DNA from: Winogradskyella helgolandensis
Lineage (GTDB): Bacteria; Bacteroidota; Bacteroidia; Flavobacteriales; Flavobacteriaceae
DNA length: 64,000 nt
Assembly (NCBI RefSeq): GCF_013404085.1
Contig: NZ_JABFHO010000001.1
Coordinates: 3,235,001 to 3,299,000, forward strand
Direction: 5' to 3'
Positions 8,445 through 17,968 of this stretch are shown here, piece by piece (the stretch's first letter is position 1; every line of letters begins with the position of its first letter). The translations under genes were made by a program, and so were the position numbers. The notes under the pieces are model-generated. The model was not told the DNA's origin, did no database searches, and saw only the letters and a list, made by a program, of their open reading frames with translations.

Positions 8445-10136
8445 TTATCTTACTAATTTTCTATACTTAATTCGTTTTGGCATTAAATCTCCACCTAGAC
8501 GTTTCTTCTTATTTTCTTCGTATTCACTAAAGCCACCTTCAAAGAAATAGACTTGTGAGTCTCCTTCAAAAGCTAAAATATGTGTACAGATTCTATCCAA
8601 GAACCATCTATCGTGACTAATCACTACAGCACAACCTGCGAAGTTTTCCAAACCTTCTTCTAATGCTCTTAAGGTGTTAACATCTAAATCATTAGTTGGC
8701 TCATCTAAAAGTAATACATTACCTTCTTCTTTTAATGTCATAGCCAAGTGTAGACGGTTACGTTCACCTCCAGAAAGTAGTTTCACCTTCTTATTTTGCT
8801 CACCACCTGAGAAATTAAATCGACTTAAATAGGCTCTAGAATTAACTTCCTTTCCTCCCATCATAACCAACTCTTGCTCGTCGCTAAAATTTTGCCAAAT
8901 TGTTTTTTCTGGATCAATGTTAGAGTGCTTTTGATCAACGTACGCAATCTTTGCAGTTTCACCAACTTTAAACTCTCCTTTATCAGGTGCTTCCTCACCC
9001 ATTATCATTCTGAATATTGTAGTTTTACCTGCACCATTTGGTCCAATAACACCAACAATACCTGCTTGAGGTAAGTTGAAATTTAAATCATCATATAATA
9101 ATTTATCTTCATAACCTTTGGCAACACCTACAGCTTCAATAACATTAGTTCCTAATCGAGGACCATTAGGAATATAGATTTCAAGCTTTTCATCGAGTTG
9201 CTTTTGATCTTGACTCATTAATTTATCATAATTCTTCAAACGTGCTTTTTGCTTTGTTTGACGACCTTTTGCTCCTTGACGTACCCAATCTAGCTCACGT
9301 TCTAAAGTTTTTTGACGCTTAGAAGCTGTTTTGCTTTCTTGAGCCATACGCGTAGATTTTTGATCTAACCATGACGAGTAGTTTCCTTTCCATGGAATAC
9401 CTTCTCCTCTATCAAGTTCTAAAATCCAACCAGCCACATTATCCAAGAAATATCTATCGTGTGTAACAGCAATAACAGTTCCTTTATATTGTGCTAAATG
9501 ATGCTCTAACCAATGTACAGATTCTGCATCCAAGTGGTTAGTGGGCTCATCTAATAATAATACATCTGGTTCTTGTAATAATAAACGACATAACGCTACA
9601 CGACGACGTTCACCACCAGAAAGGACACCAATTTTCTTATCGCCATCTGGAGTTCTTAAAGCATCCATAGCAATCTCGAGCTTTGTATCTAATTCCCATG
9701 CTCCTGCAGCATCAATTTGATCTTGCAATTCTGCTTGACGGTTCATTAGCTTTTCCATTTTATCGGCATCGCTATAAACTTCCTCTAAACCAAATTGGTC
9801 ATTGATACTATTATATTCATCGAGAATGGCAACAGTTTCTGCAGCTCCTTCTCTCACTATTTCCATTACGGTTTTATCGTCATCTAATTGTGGCTCTTGT
9901 TCTAAATAACCAACCGTATAACCTGGCTGAAAAACCACATCTCCTTGATAGTTTTTATCAACTCCTGCTATGATTTTTAAAAGTGTAGATTTACCAGAAC
10001 CATTGAGACCGAGAATCCCGATTTTAGCTCCATAAAAAAAACTTAAATATATATTTTTTAAAACTGGAGTATTTGCTCCAGGAAAGGTCTTTGTGAGACC
10101 AGACATTGCGAAAATTACTTTTTTATCGTCACTCAT
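8445..10136 (-). CDS. ettA: energy-dependent translational throttle protein EttA (ABC-F)
   Basis: A 563-residue ABC-F ATPase with two nucleotide-binding domains and no membrane segments. Domain 1 has Walker A GLNGSGKS (about 42-49), signature LSGGERRRVAL and Walker B VLLLDEPTNHLD. Domain 2 has GPNGAGKT, LSGGERNRLHLA and VLLLDEPTNDLD. The linker after domain 1 holds the basic P-site tRNA interaction motif region (ELDWVRQGAKGRQTKQKARL). The family binds the ribosomal E site and gates entry into elongation according to the ADP/ATP ratio. Length and motif order match EttA (about 555-565 residues). It is transcribed alone and ends at the terminator at 8392-8427. Confidence 0.95.
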   Translation of the reverse strand: MSDDKKVIFAMSGLTKTFPGANTPVLKNIYLSFFYGAKIGILGLNGSGKSTLLKIIAGVDKNYQGDVVFQPGYTVGYLEQEPQLDDDKTVMEIVREGAAETVAILDEYNSINDQFGLEEVYSDADKMEKLMNRQAELQDQIDAAGAWELDTKLEIAMDALRTPDGDKKIGVLSGGERRRVALCRLLLQEPDVLLLDEPTNHLDAESVHWLEHHLAQYKGTVIAVTHDRYFLDNVAGWILELDRGEGIPWKGNYSSWLDQKSTRMAQESKTASKRQKTLERELDWVRQGAKGRQTKQKARLKNYDKLMSQDQKQLDEKLEIYIPNGPRLGTNVIEAVGVAKGYEDKLLYDDLNFNLPQAGIVGVIGPNGAGKTTIFRMIMGEEAPDKGEFKVGETAKIAYVDQKHSNIDPEKTIWQNFSDEQELVMMGGKEVNSRAYLSRFNFSGGEQNKKVKLLSGGERNRLHLAMTLKEEGNVLLLDEPTNDLDVNTLRALEEGLENFAGCAVVISHDRWFLDRICTHILAFEGDSQVYFFEGGFSEYEENKKKRLGGDLMPKRIKYRKLVR

Positions 10137-10213
10137 TGTTGTTTGTTATTAGTTGTATGTTGTGACGTTATTATCGCAATTCTATAATTGTGAAATTGCG
10201 ACTTATAACGTTT

Positions 10214-10390
10214 TTAAACTCTACCTTTTAAAGCGTTAAATACCCATGCGATACAGAAAAATCCACCACCTACGGCTGCAAATCCCCAACCGGCAACATC
10301 GTCATATCTAAATGCACCGAGGGCAATTAACCCTAGTCCCACAAATATCATAATCCAAGTAGCCCAAGCTAGGACTGTATTTTTATTCAT
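10214..10390 (-). CDS. CAL67264-family small membrane protein
   Basis: A 58-residue protein with two membrane helices (TVLAWATWIMIFVGLGLIALGAF and GWGFAAVGGGFFCIAWVF) linked by RYDDVA, ending in NALKGRV. I recognise it as the small membrane family known as CAL67264 from flavobacteria; the function is unknown. The frame is open to 10402, but MNKNTVLAW at 10390 matches the family start better than MIMAMNKN. Confidence 0.85.
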   Translation of the reverse strand: MNKNTVLAWATWIMIFVGLGLIALGAFRYDDVAGWGFAAVGGGFFCIAWVFNALKGRV

Positions 10391-10477
10391 TGCCATAATC
10401 AATCTTAGTTTTAATAATTAGTTAGTTTACAAATATCGTTAAATAAACCAAAGAATTATCTAAAAACAGTGATGCTT

Positions 10478-10915
10478 TTAGCGCATTTTATCAAGTAAGC
10501 GACTCAATTGCTCTGCTTCGTCTTCATTTAATTTACCCAACACCTTTTCCATAAAGTTATTTGGAATAGATGCTAATAATTGTTTTCCTTCATTTGTAAT
10601 GCTAATTTTTACAACGCGTCTATCATTTTCCGAAGTCAACCGATTAATATACTTTTTTGCAAAAAGCTTATCCATTAACCGTGTGGCATTTGGAGAGCGC
10701 TCTACCATTCTATCTTTAATCGTCTGCACTTTTAAAGGGTGTTCTGCGCCAGTTAAAATTCTAAGAATATTGTATTGTTGAGGAGAAATACCGAAAGGCT
10801 TAAAAAATTCGTTTTGGGCACTTGAAATCCAATTAGCTGTGTACAATACATTTTGCATTGCCTTAATTTGATTATTCTCAAATTTTGAATTGATGTCTTT
10901 TTCTAGATTTCCCAT
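10478..10915 (-). CDS. MarR family transcriptional regulator
   Basis: A 145-residue winged-helix regulator. The recognition-helix region is QTIKDRMVERSPNATRLMDKL and the wing is INRLTSENDRRVVKISITNEG, both typical of MarR. An N-terminal dimerisation helix and the FFKPFGISPQQYNILRIL segment fit the family, whose members are about 140-150 residues long. It is 57 bases from the GNAT gene and probably co-directional with the acetyltransferase and FMN reductase genes. Ligand and targets are unknown. Confidence 0.9.
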   Translation of the reverse strand: MGNLEKDINSKFENNQIKAMQNVLYTANWISSAQNEFFKPFGISPQQYNILRILTGAEHPLKVQTIKDRMVERSPNATRLMDKLFAKKYINRLTSENDRRVVKISITNEGKQLLASIPNNFMEKVLGKLNEDEAEQLSRLLDKMR

Positions 10916-10971
10916 TAATTAGTTCTCCATTTTAATAAGCCCTTTATTAGGATATTAATCTATACATATAG

Positions 10972-11253
10972 TTACGCTTTTACAGCATCATAGTTTTCAT
11001 GTTGCTCTAACATCTTTTTAGCATAAGAACAACTCGCTGAAGCTTTTAGTTTGTTTTTAATTATAAAATCAATAGCAGCTTCAATTAGTTTTAGACCAAG
11101 ATTTTGTCCTCTATAAGCTCCATCAACTTCTGTATGATTAAGGTCAATGATATTGTCTTTAGTATATACATAAGTCATTTCACCTATTTCCTTGCCTTCA
11201 TCTAAAAGGTAAAATCTATTTACTGTTTTAGATTCTTCATGTTTTAATTCCAT
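10972..11253 (-). CDS. small GNAT-type N-acetyltransferase (YidJ-like)
   Basis: A 93-residue short GNAT fold: a beta-rich N-terminus (RFYLLDEGKEIGEMTYVYT), the acetyl-CoA binding turn GAYRGQNLGLKLIEAA, and a C-terminal helix with CSYAKKMLEQHENY. This is the short single-domain GNAT type found widely in bacteria, in which the CoA-binding motif is the main conserved part. It begins three bases after the stop of the FMN reductase gene, so the two are coupled. Substrate unknown. Confidence 0.85.
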   Translation of the reverse strand: MELKHEESKTVNRFYLLDEGKEIGEMTYVYTKDNIIDLNHTEVDGAYRGQNLGLKLIEAAIDFIIKNKLKASASCSYAKKMLEQHENYDAVKA

Positions 11254-11256
11254 AAA

Positions 11257-11787
11257 TCAAAGACTATTTTGAAATTGTTTTACTTCTGTTAAAAGCTGAT
11301 TGTTAAGGTCTTCATTAGTAATCTTTCCGTCCGAAAAATTATCATTAAATAATGGAAAAGAAAATTTCCCTACAATGTTTGCAAAATGTCTAGGAAAACG
11401 ATCCGAAGCCATTTCTAGAACAGATGCACCACCTCTTCCTCCAGGAGACGAAGCCATTAACAACATTGGTTTATCCAAAAATGTTTTAGGCTCTACTCTA
11501 GATGCCCAATCAAACACATTTTTAAACGCTGCAGAATACGCTCCATTATGTTCTGCTAGAGAAATTATAATACCATCTGCATTTTTAATATGAGCTATAA
11601 AGTCTACAGCTTCCTTTGGAAAACCTGTATTACTATCTCTATCAAAACTGTAAATTGGCATTTCAAAATCATTTAAATCTAAAATAGTGACTTTTACATC
11701 ATCTACTAATTGTGATGCGTAGGTTACCAACTGTTTGTTTATTGAAGTACTACTATTACTTCCTGCAAATGCTATTATATGTTTCAT
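11257..11787 (-). CDS. NAD(P)H-dependent FMN reductase-like protein
   Basis: A 176-residue flavodoxin-like protein. The N-terminal phosphate loop AGSNSSTSINKQL binds FMN, LAEHNGAYSAAFKNVFDWAS carries the second FMN contact, and a glycine-rich SSPGGRGG follows. This matches the family of NADPH-dependent FMN reductases and chromate/quinone reductases (about 180 residues). It is probably a cytosolic oxidoreductase for quinones or flavins. It is first in a likely transcript with the GNAT and MarR genes. It is divergent from the carboxylase gene across a 183-base gap. Confidence 0.87.
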   Translation of the reverse strand: MKHIIAFAGSNSSTSINKQLVTYASQLVDDVKVTILDLNDFEMPIYSFDRDSNTGFPKEAVDFIAHIKNADGIIISLAEHNGAYSAAFKNVFDWASRVEPKTFLDKPMLLMASSPGGRGGASVLEMASDRFPRHFANIVGKFSFPLFNDNFSDGKITNEDLNNQLLTEVKQFQNSL

Positions 11788-11970
11788 TCAAGTCGTTTTT
11801 GTGAAGTGTAAACTTACATTAAACCCAAATGTTTTCCAAGGTAAATAATTCCATGTATTCTATTTTAACAAAACATTCACTTTCCAAACATGGATTCGTT
11901 TTGTAAATTCGTGCAGAACAATTATCATATTTTAACTAATCAAAGACACCCACTTTAATGGGCAACATAT

Positions 11971-13599
11971 ATGGACATTAAATTCAATAAAAACGAAGAC
12001 CATAACAAACTTCTTCTTTCCGATTTAAAAAAGCGTTTAGTTAAAGTTAAACTCGGCGGAGGAGAAAAAAGTATTGAAAAACATAAAGCTAAAGGTAAAA
12101 TGACTGCACGTGAGCGTGTAAACTATTTATTAGATCCTAAAGCTAAATCAATAGAGATTGGTGCCTTTGCTGGTGAAGGCATGTATGAGCAATATGGAGG
12201 CTGCCCATCTGGAGGAGTTGTGGTAAAAATGGGTTATGTTAAAGGAAAGCAATGTATTGTTGTTGCCAATGATGCTACTGTGAAAGCCGGAGCTTGGTTT
12301 CCTATTACAGGGAAAAAGAATTTACGAGCTCAGGAAATTGCGATTGAAAATCGTTTACCAATTATTTATTTGGTGGATAGCGCAGGTGTTTTTCTACCTA
12401 TGCAAGATGAAATTTTCCCAGACAAAGAACACTTTGGCCGCATTTTTAGAAACAACGCTGTAATGAGTAGTATGGGTATTACCCAAATTGCTGCAGTTAT
12501 GGGTAGTTGTGTGGCTGGTGGTGCTTATTTACCAATTATGAGTGATGAAGCCTTAATCGTTGATAAAACAGCGAGTATTTTCTTAGCAGGAAGCTATTTG
12601 GTAAAAGCTGCCATAGGCGAAACTATAGATAATGAAACCCTAGGTGGTGCCACAACACATTGCGAAATTTCTGGAGTTACAGATTATAAAGCAAAAGATG
12701 ATAAAGACGCTTTAGATAAAATTAAAAACATCGTAGATAAAATTGGTGATTTTGACAAAGCTGGCTACAATAGAGCTGAATCTAAAAAACCAAAAGAGAA
12801 TCCGGATGACATCTACGGAATTCTTCCAAAAAGTCGCGCTGACCAATATGATATGAAAGACATCATAAAGCGTTTAGTTGACGATTCGGAATTTGAAGAA
12901 TATAAAGAAGATTATGGTAAAACAATTATAACGGCTTATGCTAGAATTGAAGGTTGGGCTGTTGGTATTGTTGCTAACCAAAGAAAATTAGTAAAAAACG
13001 CAAAAGGCGAAATGCAATTTGGTGGTGTTATTTATAACGACTCAGCTGATAAAGCAACACGTTTTATTGCCAATTGTAATCAGAAGAAAATTCCATTGGT
13101 ATTTCTTCAAGATGTTACTGGCTTTATGGTCGGGAGTAAATCGGAACACTCCGGAATCATTAAGGATGGTGCGAAAATGGTAAATGCCGTTAGTAATTCT
13201 GTAGTCCCAAAATTCACTATAATTTTAGGTAATAGTTATGGAGCCGGAAACTATGCCATGTGTGGAAAAGCGTATGACCCAAGATTGATTGCAGCTTGGC
13301 CAAGTGCCGTACTGGCTGTAATGAGTGGTAATTCTGCTGCAAAAGTTTTATTACAAATTGAAACGGCTTCACTTAAGAAAAGAGGTGAAAAAATTACAAA
13401 GGAAAAAGAAGAGGAATTATTTAATAAAATAAAAAACAGATACGACGACCAAGTGTCACCTTATTATGCTGCTTCTCGTATATGGACGGATGGAGTTATT
13501 GATCCTTTAGATACAAGAACTTGGATTTCTATGGGAATTGAAGCTGCTAACCACGCTCCTATTGAGAAACCTTTTAATATGGGTGTTTTACAGGTTTAG
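11971..13599 (+). CDS. acyl-CoA carboxylase beta subunit (methylcrotonyl-CoA carboxylase-like)
   Basis: A 542-residue carboxyltransferase subunit of a biotin-dependent acyl-CoA carboxylase. The N-terminal half has GGGEKSIEKHKAKGKMTARE and the oxyanion region GSCVAGGAYLPIMSDE. The C-terminal half has FLQDVTGFMVG and GNSYGAGNYAMCGKAYDPR, which is closer to methylcrotonyl-CoA carboxylase than to propionyl-CoA carboxylase. It transfers carboxyl from carboxybiotin to an acyl-CoA, probably in leucine breakdown. The biotin-carrying alpha subunit is not in this window. The gene is alone between a FMN reductase and a terminator at 13637. Confidence 0.9.
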   Translation: MDIKFNKNEDHNKLLLSDLKKRLVKVKLGGGEKSIEKHKAKGKMTARERVNYLLDPKAKSIEIGAFAGEGMYEQYGGCPSGGVVVKMGYVKGKQCIVVANDATVKAGAWFPITGKKNLRAQEIAIENRLPIIYLVDSAGVFLPMQDEIFPDKEHFGRIFRNNAVMSSMGITQIAAVMGSCVAGGAYLPIMSDEALIVDKTASIFLAGSYLVKAAIGETIDNETLGGATTHCEISGVTDYKAKDDKDALDKIKNIVDKIGDFDKAGYNRAESKKPKENPDDIYGILPKSRADQYDMKDIIKRLVDDSEFEEYKEDYGKTIITAYARIEGWAVGIVANQRKLVKNAKGEMQFGGVIYNDSADKATRFIANCNQKKIPLVFLQDVTGFMVGSKSEHSGIIKDGAKMVNAVSNSVVPKFTIILGNSYGAGNYAMCGKAYDPRLIAAWPSAVLAVMSGNSAAKVLLQIETASLKKRGEKITKEKEEELFNKIKNRYDDQVSPYYAASRIWTDGVIDPLDTRTWISMGIEAANHAPIEKPFNMGVLQV

Positions 13600-13636
13600 C
13601 AAACTACACATATTAAATTAAACCGATCCATAACAC

Positions 13637-13674
13637 AAAAACAGCATTAATATTGACGATAATGCTGTTTTTTT
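13637..13674 (+). terminator. intrinsic terminator after carboxylase gene
   Basis: The stem ACAGCATTA / TAATGCTGT is followed by T8 (ending near 13676) and lies about 40 bases after the carboxylase stop codon. Confidence 0.85.
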
Positions 13675-13744
13675 TACATTGATTTAATACCGAAAGCATA
13701 AGATTTTTGTTAAATTTGAGTGAACTATATCACCCCATACTTTA

Positions 13745-15643
13745 TTGAAAACTCTTATATTGCTCTTCGCTATTTTTAGTTCTTCTTTTTGTTTCTCTCA
13801 AAATTTAGAAAACTATAAAACCCAATACCCAAAAGATGATGTCATTACCTTATCTCTAAACAACCATATTGATATCACTGAATCTAACGGAAGTTTATCA
13901 ATTAAAGAGACCGTTGTAAAAAAGGATTATTATCTCACCAATCAAAAATTATCTCACGCCAACGAAAGTGTAAGCTTTAATACGTTTAATAGCATAGAAA
14001 GTATTGATGCTTTTACAGAAAATGAAGATTCAAAAAATAATGTCAGCAATTTTGAAAATTTAGATGTGATAAGAAATGGCATTTTCTTCGCTGACCAGAA
14101 AAAGAAAATCTTTTCATTCCCTAATGTTAAAGAAGGCTCAACAACCACTCTGACATATGAAAAATCAATAAGTGACCCACACTTTTTGCCTTCCTTTATA
14201 ATCAGCGACACTACTCCAATAGAAACAGCTGAATTAAGCGTTAGTTTCCCTAATAATGTTGATGTTGCTTACACGACTTTCAATTTGGAAGCTATAGATT
14301 CTAATTTTGAAATTATAAAGGATAAAAACAAAACGACCTATAAATGGACATTAAATTCGGTTCCGAAAATTAATAGCAATTATGATTTTCACCCGTTATA
14401 CTACATTCCTCAAGTCTTTGTTTATATTAAATCTTACACTAATGAAGGTAGTGTTCATCCAATTCTCTCGGATGCTGCAGGTTTATACGCGTGGTACAAA
14501 TCATTAATTCTTAACATTAATAGTACAGACCAAACCGAATTAAAACATACGACGTTAGATTTAATTAAAAATGTGAATTCCGAAGAGGACAAAATAAAAA
14601 AAATCTACTATTATGTACAACGTGTAATTAACTATATCGCTTTTGAAGATGGTCTAAATGGCTTTATCCCAAGAGACGCCTTCAATATTTATTCTAACAA
14701 ATATGGTGACTGTAAGGATATGGCTAATTTGTTGAATGAAATGCTTCATTATGCTGGAATTGATTCTTATTTAACTTGGATTGGCACTCGCGAAAGACCT
14801 TATTCTTACATAGACCTTCCTACACCAATGACAGATAATCATATGATTACAGCGGTTAAAGTAAATAATGAATACCTCTTTTTAGATGCCACTGCAAAAT
14901 ACCTAGGTTATGGATTTCCTTCGCCTTTTATACAAGGTAAAGAAGCATTGATTGGATTGAGTAACACTGATTTTAAAATAATAAAAGTTCCGGAAGTACC
15001 AGCTTCTTTGAACTCTATGAATATTACTTCAGAATTAGAACTTGACAATGAAACTTTAATAGGTCATCACCAAGCGAACTTAACAGGCTATGAAAAATTA
15101 TACATGCACCATAAACTTGAAAGAAAAGACAATGATGATATCGGTTTTTTAGAATCTGCCCTTCAGTTTGGAAAAAAAAGAACGCTTATAAAAGATGTAG
15201 TTTATAAAAATATAGAATTAGAAAAAGACACCCTTTTAATTGATTTTAAAACAGAAACCGAACGCTACATAAAACGCATAGAAAACAATATCTACATCCA
15301 ACCTCATTTAAATTTTAGTTTAAAATCGGAAATTGTAAAAAATGAAAAGAAAGATTTTGATAAAGAAATTAAATATAAATATCAAAAATCTTTTATCACT
15401 ACATTAAGTATTCCTGAGGAATATGAGCTTCAAACTATTCCTCAGAATTCAGAATTTAACCATCCTGATTTCAATTTTCAGATTCGTTACAACGTATCCG
15501 AAGATTCTAAAATACTTCAAATTGAAAAATACATTACAGTTAACACCTTAAAAGTTGAAGTTAAATCGATTAATGACTGGAATAGCTTCATCAAAGCTTT
15601 CAATAAAGCGAGCAAACAATCTATAGTATTATCAAATCAATAA
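13745..15643 (+). CDS. DUF3857 protein with active transglutaminase-like domain, TTG start
   Basis: A 632-residue secreted or periplasmic protein: signal peptide (MKTLILLFAIFSSSFCFSQN), N-terminal DUF3857 domain, and a central transglutaminase-like domain. The likely catalytic triad is Cys in KYGDCKDMANLL, His in DNHMITAV and Asp in FLDATAKY. The start is TTG at 13745; no ATG lies upstream in frame, and the signal peptide begins exactly there. A TAAATTTG -7 element lies at 13711-13718. Two bases separate it from the following DUF3857 gene, so they are an operon. The substrate is unknown; such proteins may crosslink or cleave peptides in the envelope. Confidence 0.85.
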   Translation: MKTLILLFAIFSSSFCFSQNLENYKTQYPKDDVITLSLNNHIDITESNGSLSIKETVVKKDYYLTNQKLSHANESVSFNTFNSIESIDAFTENEDSKNNVSNFENLDVIRNGIFFADQKKKIFSFPNVKEGSTTTLTYEKSISDPHFLPSFIISDTTPIETAELSVSFPNNVDVAYTTFNLEAIDSNFEIIKDKNKTTYKWTLNSVPKINSNYDFHPLYYIPQVFVYIKSYTNEGSVHPILSDAAGLYAWYKSLILNINSTDQTELKHTTLDLIKNVNSEEDKIKKIYYYVQRVINYIAFEDGLNGFIPRDAFNIYSNKYGDCKDMANLLNEMLHYAGIDSYLTWIGTRERPYSYIDLPTPMTDNHMITAVKVNNEYLFLDATAKYLGYGFPSPFIQGKEALIGLSNTDFKIIKVPEVPASLNSMNITSELELDNETLIGHHQANLTGYEKLYMHHKLERKDNDDIGFLESALQFGKKRTLIKDVVYKNIELEKDTLLIDFKTETERYIKRIENNIYIQPHLNFSLKSEIVKNEKKDFDKEIKYKYQKSFITTLSIPEEYELQTIPQNSEFNHPDFNFQIRYNVSEDSKILQIEKYITVNTLKVEVKSINDWNSFIKAFNKASKQSIVLSNQ

Positions 15644-15645
15644 CC

Positions 15646-17577
15646 ATGAGAACATTTCTTAGCACACTCCTACTTATATTTATTAGTTTTTCTGCTTCTG
15701 CACAATTATACAAAAGCCATAATTGGGTAGAAGATCAAGAATTTTATGAACTCACAGCAGCTGAACAAGAAGAATCTTCAATTGCTATTATGGAAAAATA
15801 TTTAATTCAATATTATCAACCGGTTTTAAAAAAGTCATTTAGATTATTTGAAACTAAGCACAGTATTATTAGAATAAATACAGATAAAGGCATAAAAAAT
15901 CATAATAGAGTTTACATCCCAATGCGAAATGTAAAACAAGTTATTGATATCAAAGCCCGTGTAACACAAAGTAATGGTGAAGTAAATTACCTTGATAAAA
16001 ACAATATTAAAGAATTAGAAAATGTTAAAAATGCTGGTGGTTATAAAATATTTGCAATAGAAGGTGTAACCACAAATTCTCAACTAGAAATTATATATAC
16101 TCTAGAAAATAATACTATAAATTTAGGTTCAGTGGTGGTTCAAAAAGATTATCCTGTAAAAGAAGCTATTGTTATTATTAGAAAACCTCGTGTCTTAAAA
16201 TATCGTGTTAAAGGCTATAATGGTTTTCCGTCTATGCAAACAGAAAAAGTTGCTGGTAAAAAAGAAGCTTTAACAGCAACAATAAATAATATTGATGGTA
16301 TGACGGATGAAAAATCTGCTAGTCCTACGGCTAATAGAATGAAAGTTTCATACCAAGTTGCAATGGGTATACCATCCGATGCGGTAATGTGGGCAAGGCT
16401 AGAAGCTAATATAAAAACCAACTATATTGATATTAGACCGAGAAGACATCATGCGCTTATTAACGATTACAAAACGTTTGTAGAAACAAAATCGAAAGAT
16501 AATTCTGCTGAAATAATAAATAATATCTGTGAATATATAACGACTACATATAACGTTGTACGCACACCATCTAAAGAATTATTTCAATTAAAACACATAT
16601 TTGCACAGAAGCAAGCTACGGAACGCGGAATTATTAGATTGTATACCTGCTTGTTAAATTCAGAAAGTATAGATTATGAATTTGTGCTTACATCGGATAG
16701 ATTTAAACATAAATTTGATGCTACATTTTTTTCACAAAGTAATTTACAAACGCCGTTACTATTCTTTAAAGACGAAAATAAATACGTAGAACCGGAAGAT
16801 ATTAATGCAAGACTAAACTTTCCTCCAACTGAAACTATTGGCAATCAAGGACTATTTATTAGTGCTAACGGCAGACGATTTAGTAGAATTGAAACACCAA
16901 ACGTTGAGGACAATGTCATACAACGCGATTATAGTATTTCTGTAGATCCTGAAAATCTAGTTACAATGGTTAACTGCAATCAGATAAACACAGGCTATAG
17001 AGCTACTAGTGCTAGAGGTGCTTATAAATATCTAAAAACAAAAGATATAAATCAATTTAAATCTTTTACTGCTGCAAATGGCATAGAAGATGCCGAATTT
17101 CTCACCTTTAACGTTGAAAATGAGCGGCTATCATTAGCTGCTAACAACACACCTATTCGCTTTGATTATAGTTATGAAGCAGAAAGTTTGATTGATGAAG
17201 TTAACGAAGATATAATGCTAAATTTCGGGAAAGTAGTTGGGACTCAAAATGAGTTGTATCAAGAATCTGAGCGTGTTAATCCTATTGAATTAAATAGTTT
17301 AATAACCTATAAATACACCTTTTCTATTCCTATCCCAGAAGGATATGAAGCCAAAGGTTTAGATGACATTGTAATACATAAGACTGTAGACATAAAAAAT
17401 GAAATAGCTTGTCAATTTATATCCAACTATACTATTTCAAACAATGTAATTACCATAAATGCTATTGAATCTTACGACAGACTTACTATGCCTTTAGACT
17501 ATTACGACACTTATAAAGATGTAGTGAACGCGGCCTATGATTTTAGTAAAAAGAGTATTCTATTCAAAAAGATTTAA
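15646..17577 (+). CDS. DUF3857 protein with degenerate transglutaminase-like domain
   Basis: A 643-residue secreted protein with signal peptide (MRTFLSTLLLIFISFSASAQ) and a DUF3857-type N-terminal region (NHNRVYIPMRNVKQVIDIKARV). It is organised like its upstream partner at 13745. The position that carries YGDC in the partner reads KQATERGIIRLYTCLLN here, so the catalytic Cys and the following Asp/His contexts are not kept. This copy is probably a non-catalytic binding partner. It is translationally adjacent (two bases) to the active-looking paralogue and ends before a strong terminator. Confidence 0.82.
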   Translation: MRTFLSTLLLIFISFSASAQLYKSHNWVEDQEFYELTAAEQEESSIAIMEKYLIQYYQPVLKKSFRLFETKHSIIRINTDKGIKNHNRVYIPMRNVKQVIDIKARVTQSNGEVNYLDKNNIKELENVKNAGGYKIFAIEGVTTNSQLEIIYTLENNTINLGSVVVQKDYPVKEAIVIIRKPRVLKYRVKGYNGFPSMQTEKVAGKKEALTATINNIDGMTDEKSASPTANRMKVSYQVAMGIPSDAVMWARLEANIKTNYIDIRPRRHHALINDYKTFVETKSKDNSAEIINNICEYITTTYNVVRTPSKELFQLKHIFAQKQATERGIIRLYTCLLNSESIDYEFVLTSDRFKHKFDATFFSQSNLQTPLLFFKDENKYVEPEDINARLNFPPTETIGNQGLFISANGRRFSRIETPNVEDNVIQRDYSISVDPENLVTMVNCNQINTGYRATSARGAYKYLKTKDINQFKSFTAANGIEDAEFLTFNVENERLSLAANNTPIRFDYSYEAESLIDEVNEDIMLNFGKVVGTQNELYQESERVNPIELNSLITYKYTFSIPIPEGYEAKGLDDIVIHKTVDIKNEIACQFISNYTISNNVITINAIESYDRLTMPLDYYDTYKDVVNAAYDFSKKSILFKKI

Positions 17578-17630
17578 GTTTATGGATTTTCAATAGAAAA
17601 AGAAGACCTATTTAACTATAGCTATAAAAT

Positions 17631-17665
17631 AAAAAAGAGCGCAAATTTAATTTGCGCTCTTTTTT
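17631..17665. terminator. bidirectional intrinsic terminator
   Basis: The stem GAGCGCAAA / TTTGCGCTC with loop TTTAA is flanked by A6 and T6 runs. It separates the DUF3857 operon (plus) from the small membrane gene at 17685 (minus) and can serve both. Confidence 0.9.
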
Positions 17666-17684
17666 GTTTATATATTAAAGAATA

Positions 17685-17870
17685 CTAATCTAGCGTTAAG
17701 CCTTCACGCTTTGCTTTCTTTTCTTCTCTTTTTTCTTTAAAATGTTCCAGTGAAGCACCAAAAATCCAATAAGGTACTACAAATGTTAAAAGGAAAATCA
17801 TTAACCAAAATCCAATAGTTAATATGGTTAAAAATGCTAAAAATCCTAAATATTGATCAAAGTCGAACAT
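17685..17870 (-). CDS. small membrane protein
   Basis: A 61-residue protein with a long hydrophobic stretch (residues about 8-42, FLAFLTILTIGFWLMIFLLTFVVPYWIFG), enough for one or two helices. A very basic and acidic tail follows (EHFKEKREEKKAKREGLTLD). Codon use and composition look native. It is separated from mgsA by about 100 bases and shares the terminator at 17631. Function unknown. Confidence 0.65.
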   Translation of the reverse strand: MFDFDQYLGFLAFLTILTIGFWLMIFLLTFVVPYWIFGASLEHFKEKREEKKAKREGLTLD

Positions 17871-17968
17871 AATTCTTGTTTCGTTTACGTTTTATTGTTA
17901 CAAAGATATAACCAAAATATAAGTTTTACAACAGGCTTGCCTAGTTTTATCAACAGGTTATTAAAAAA

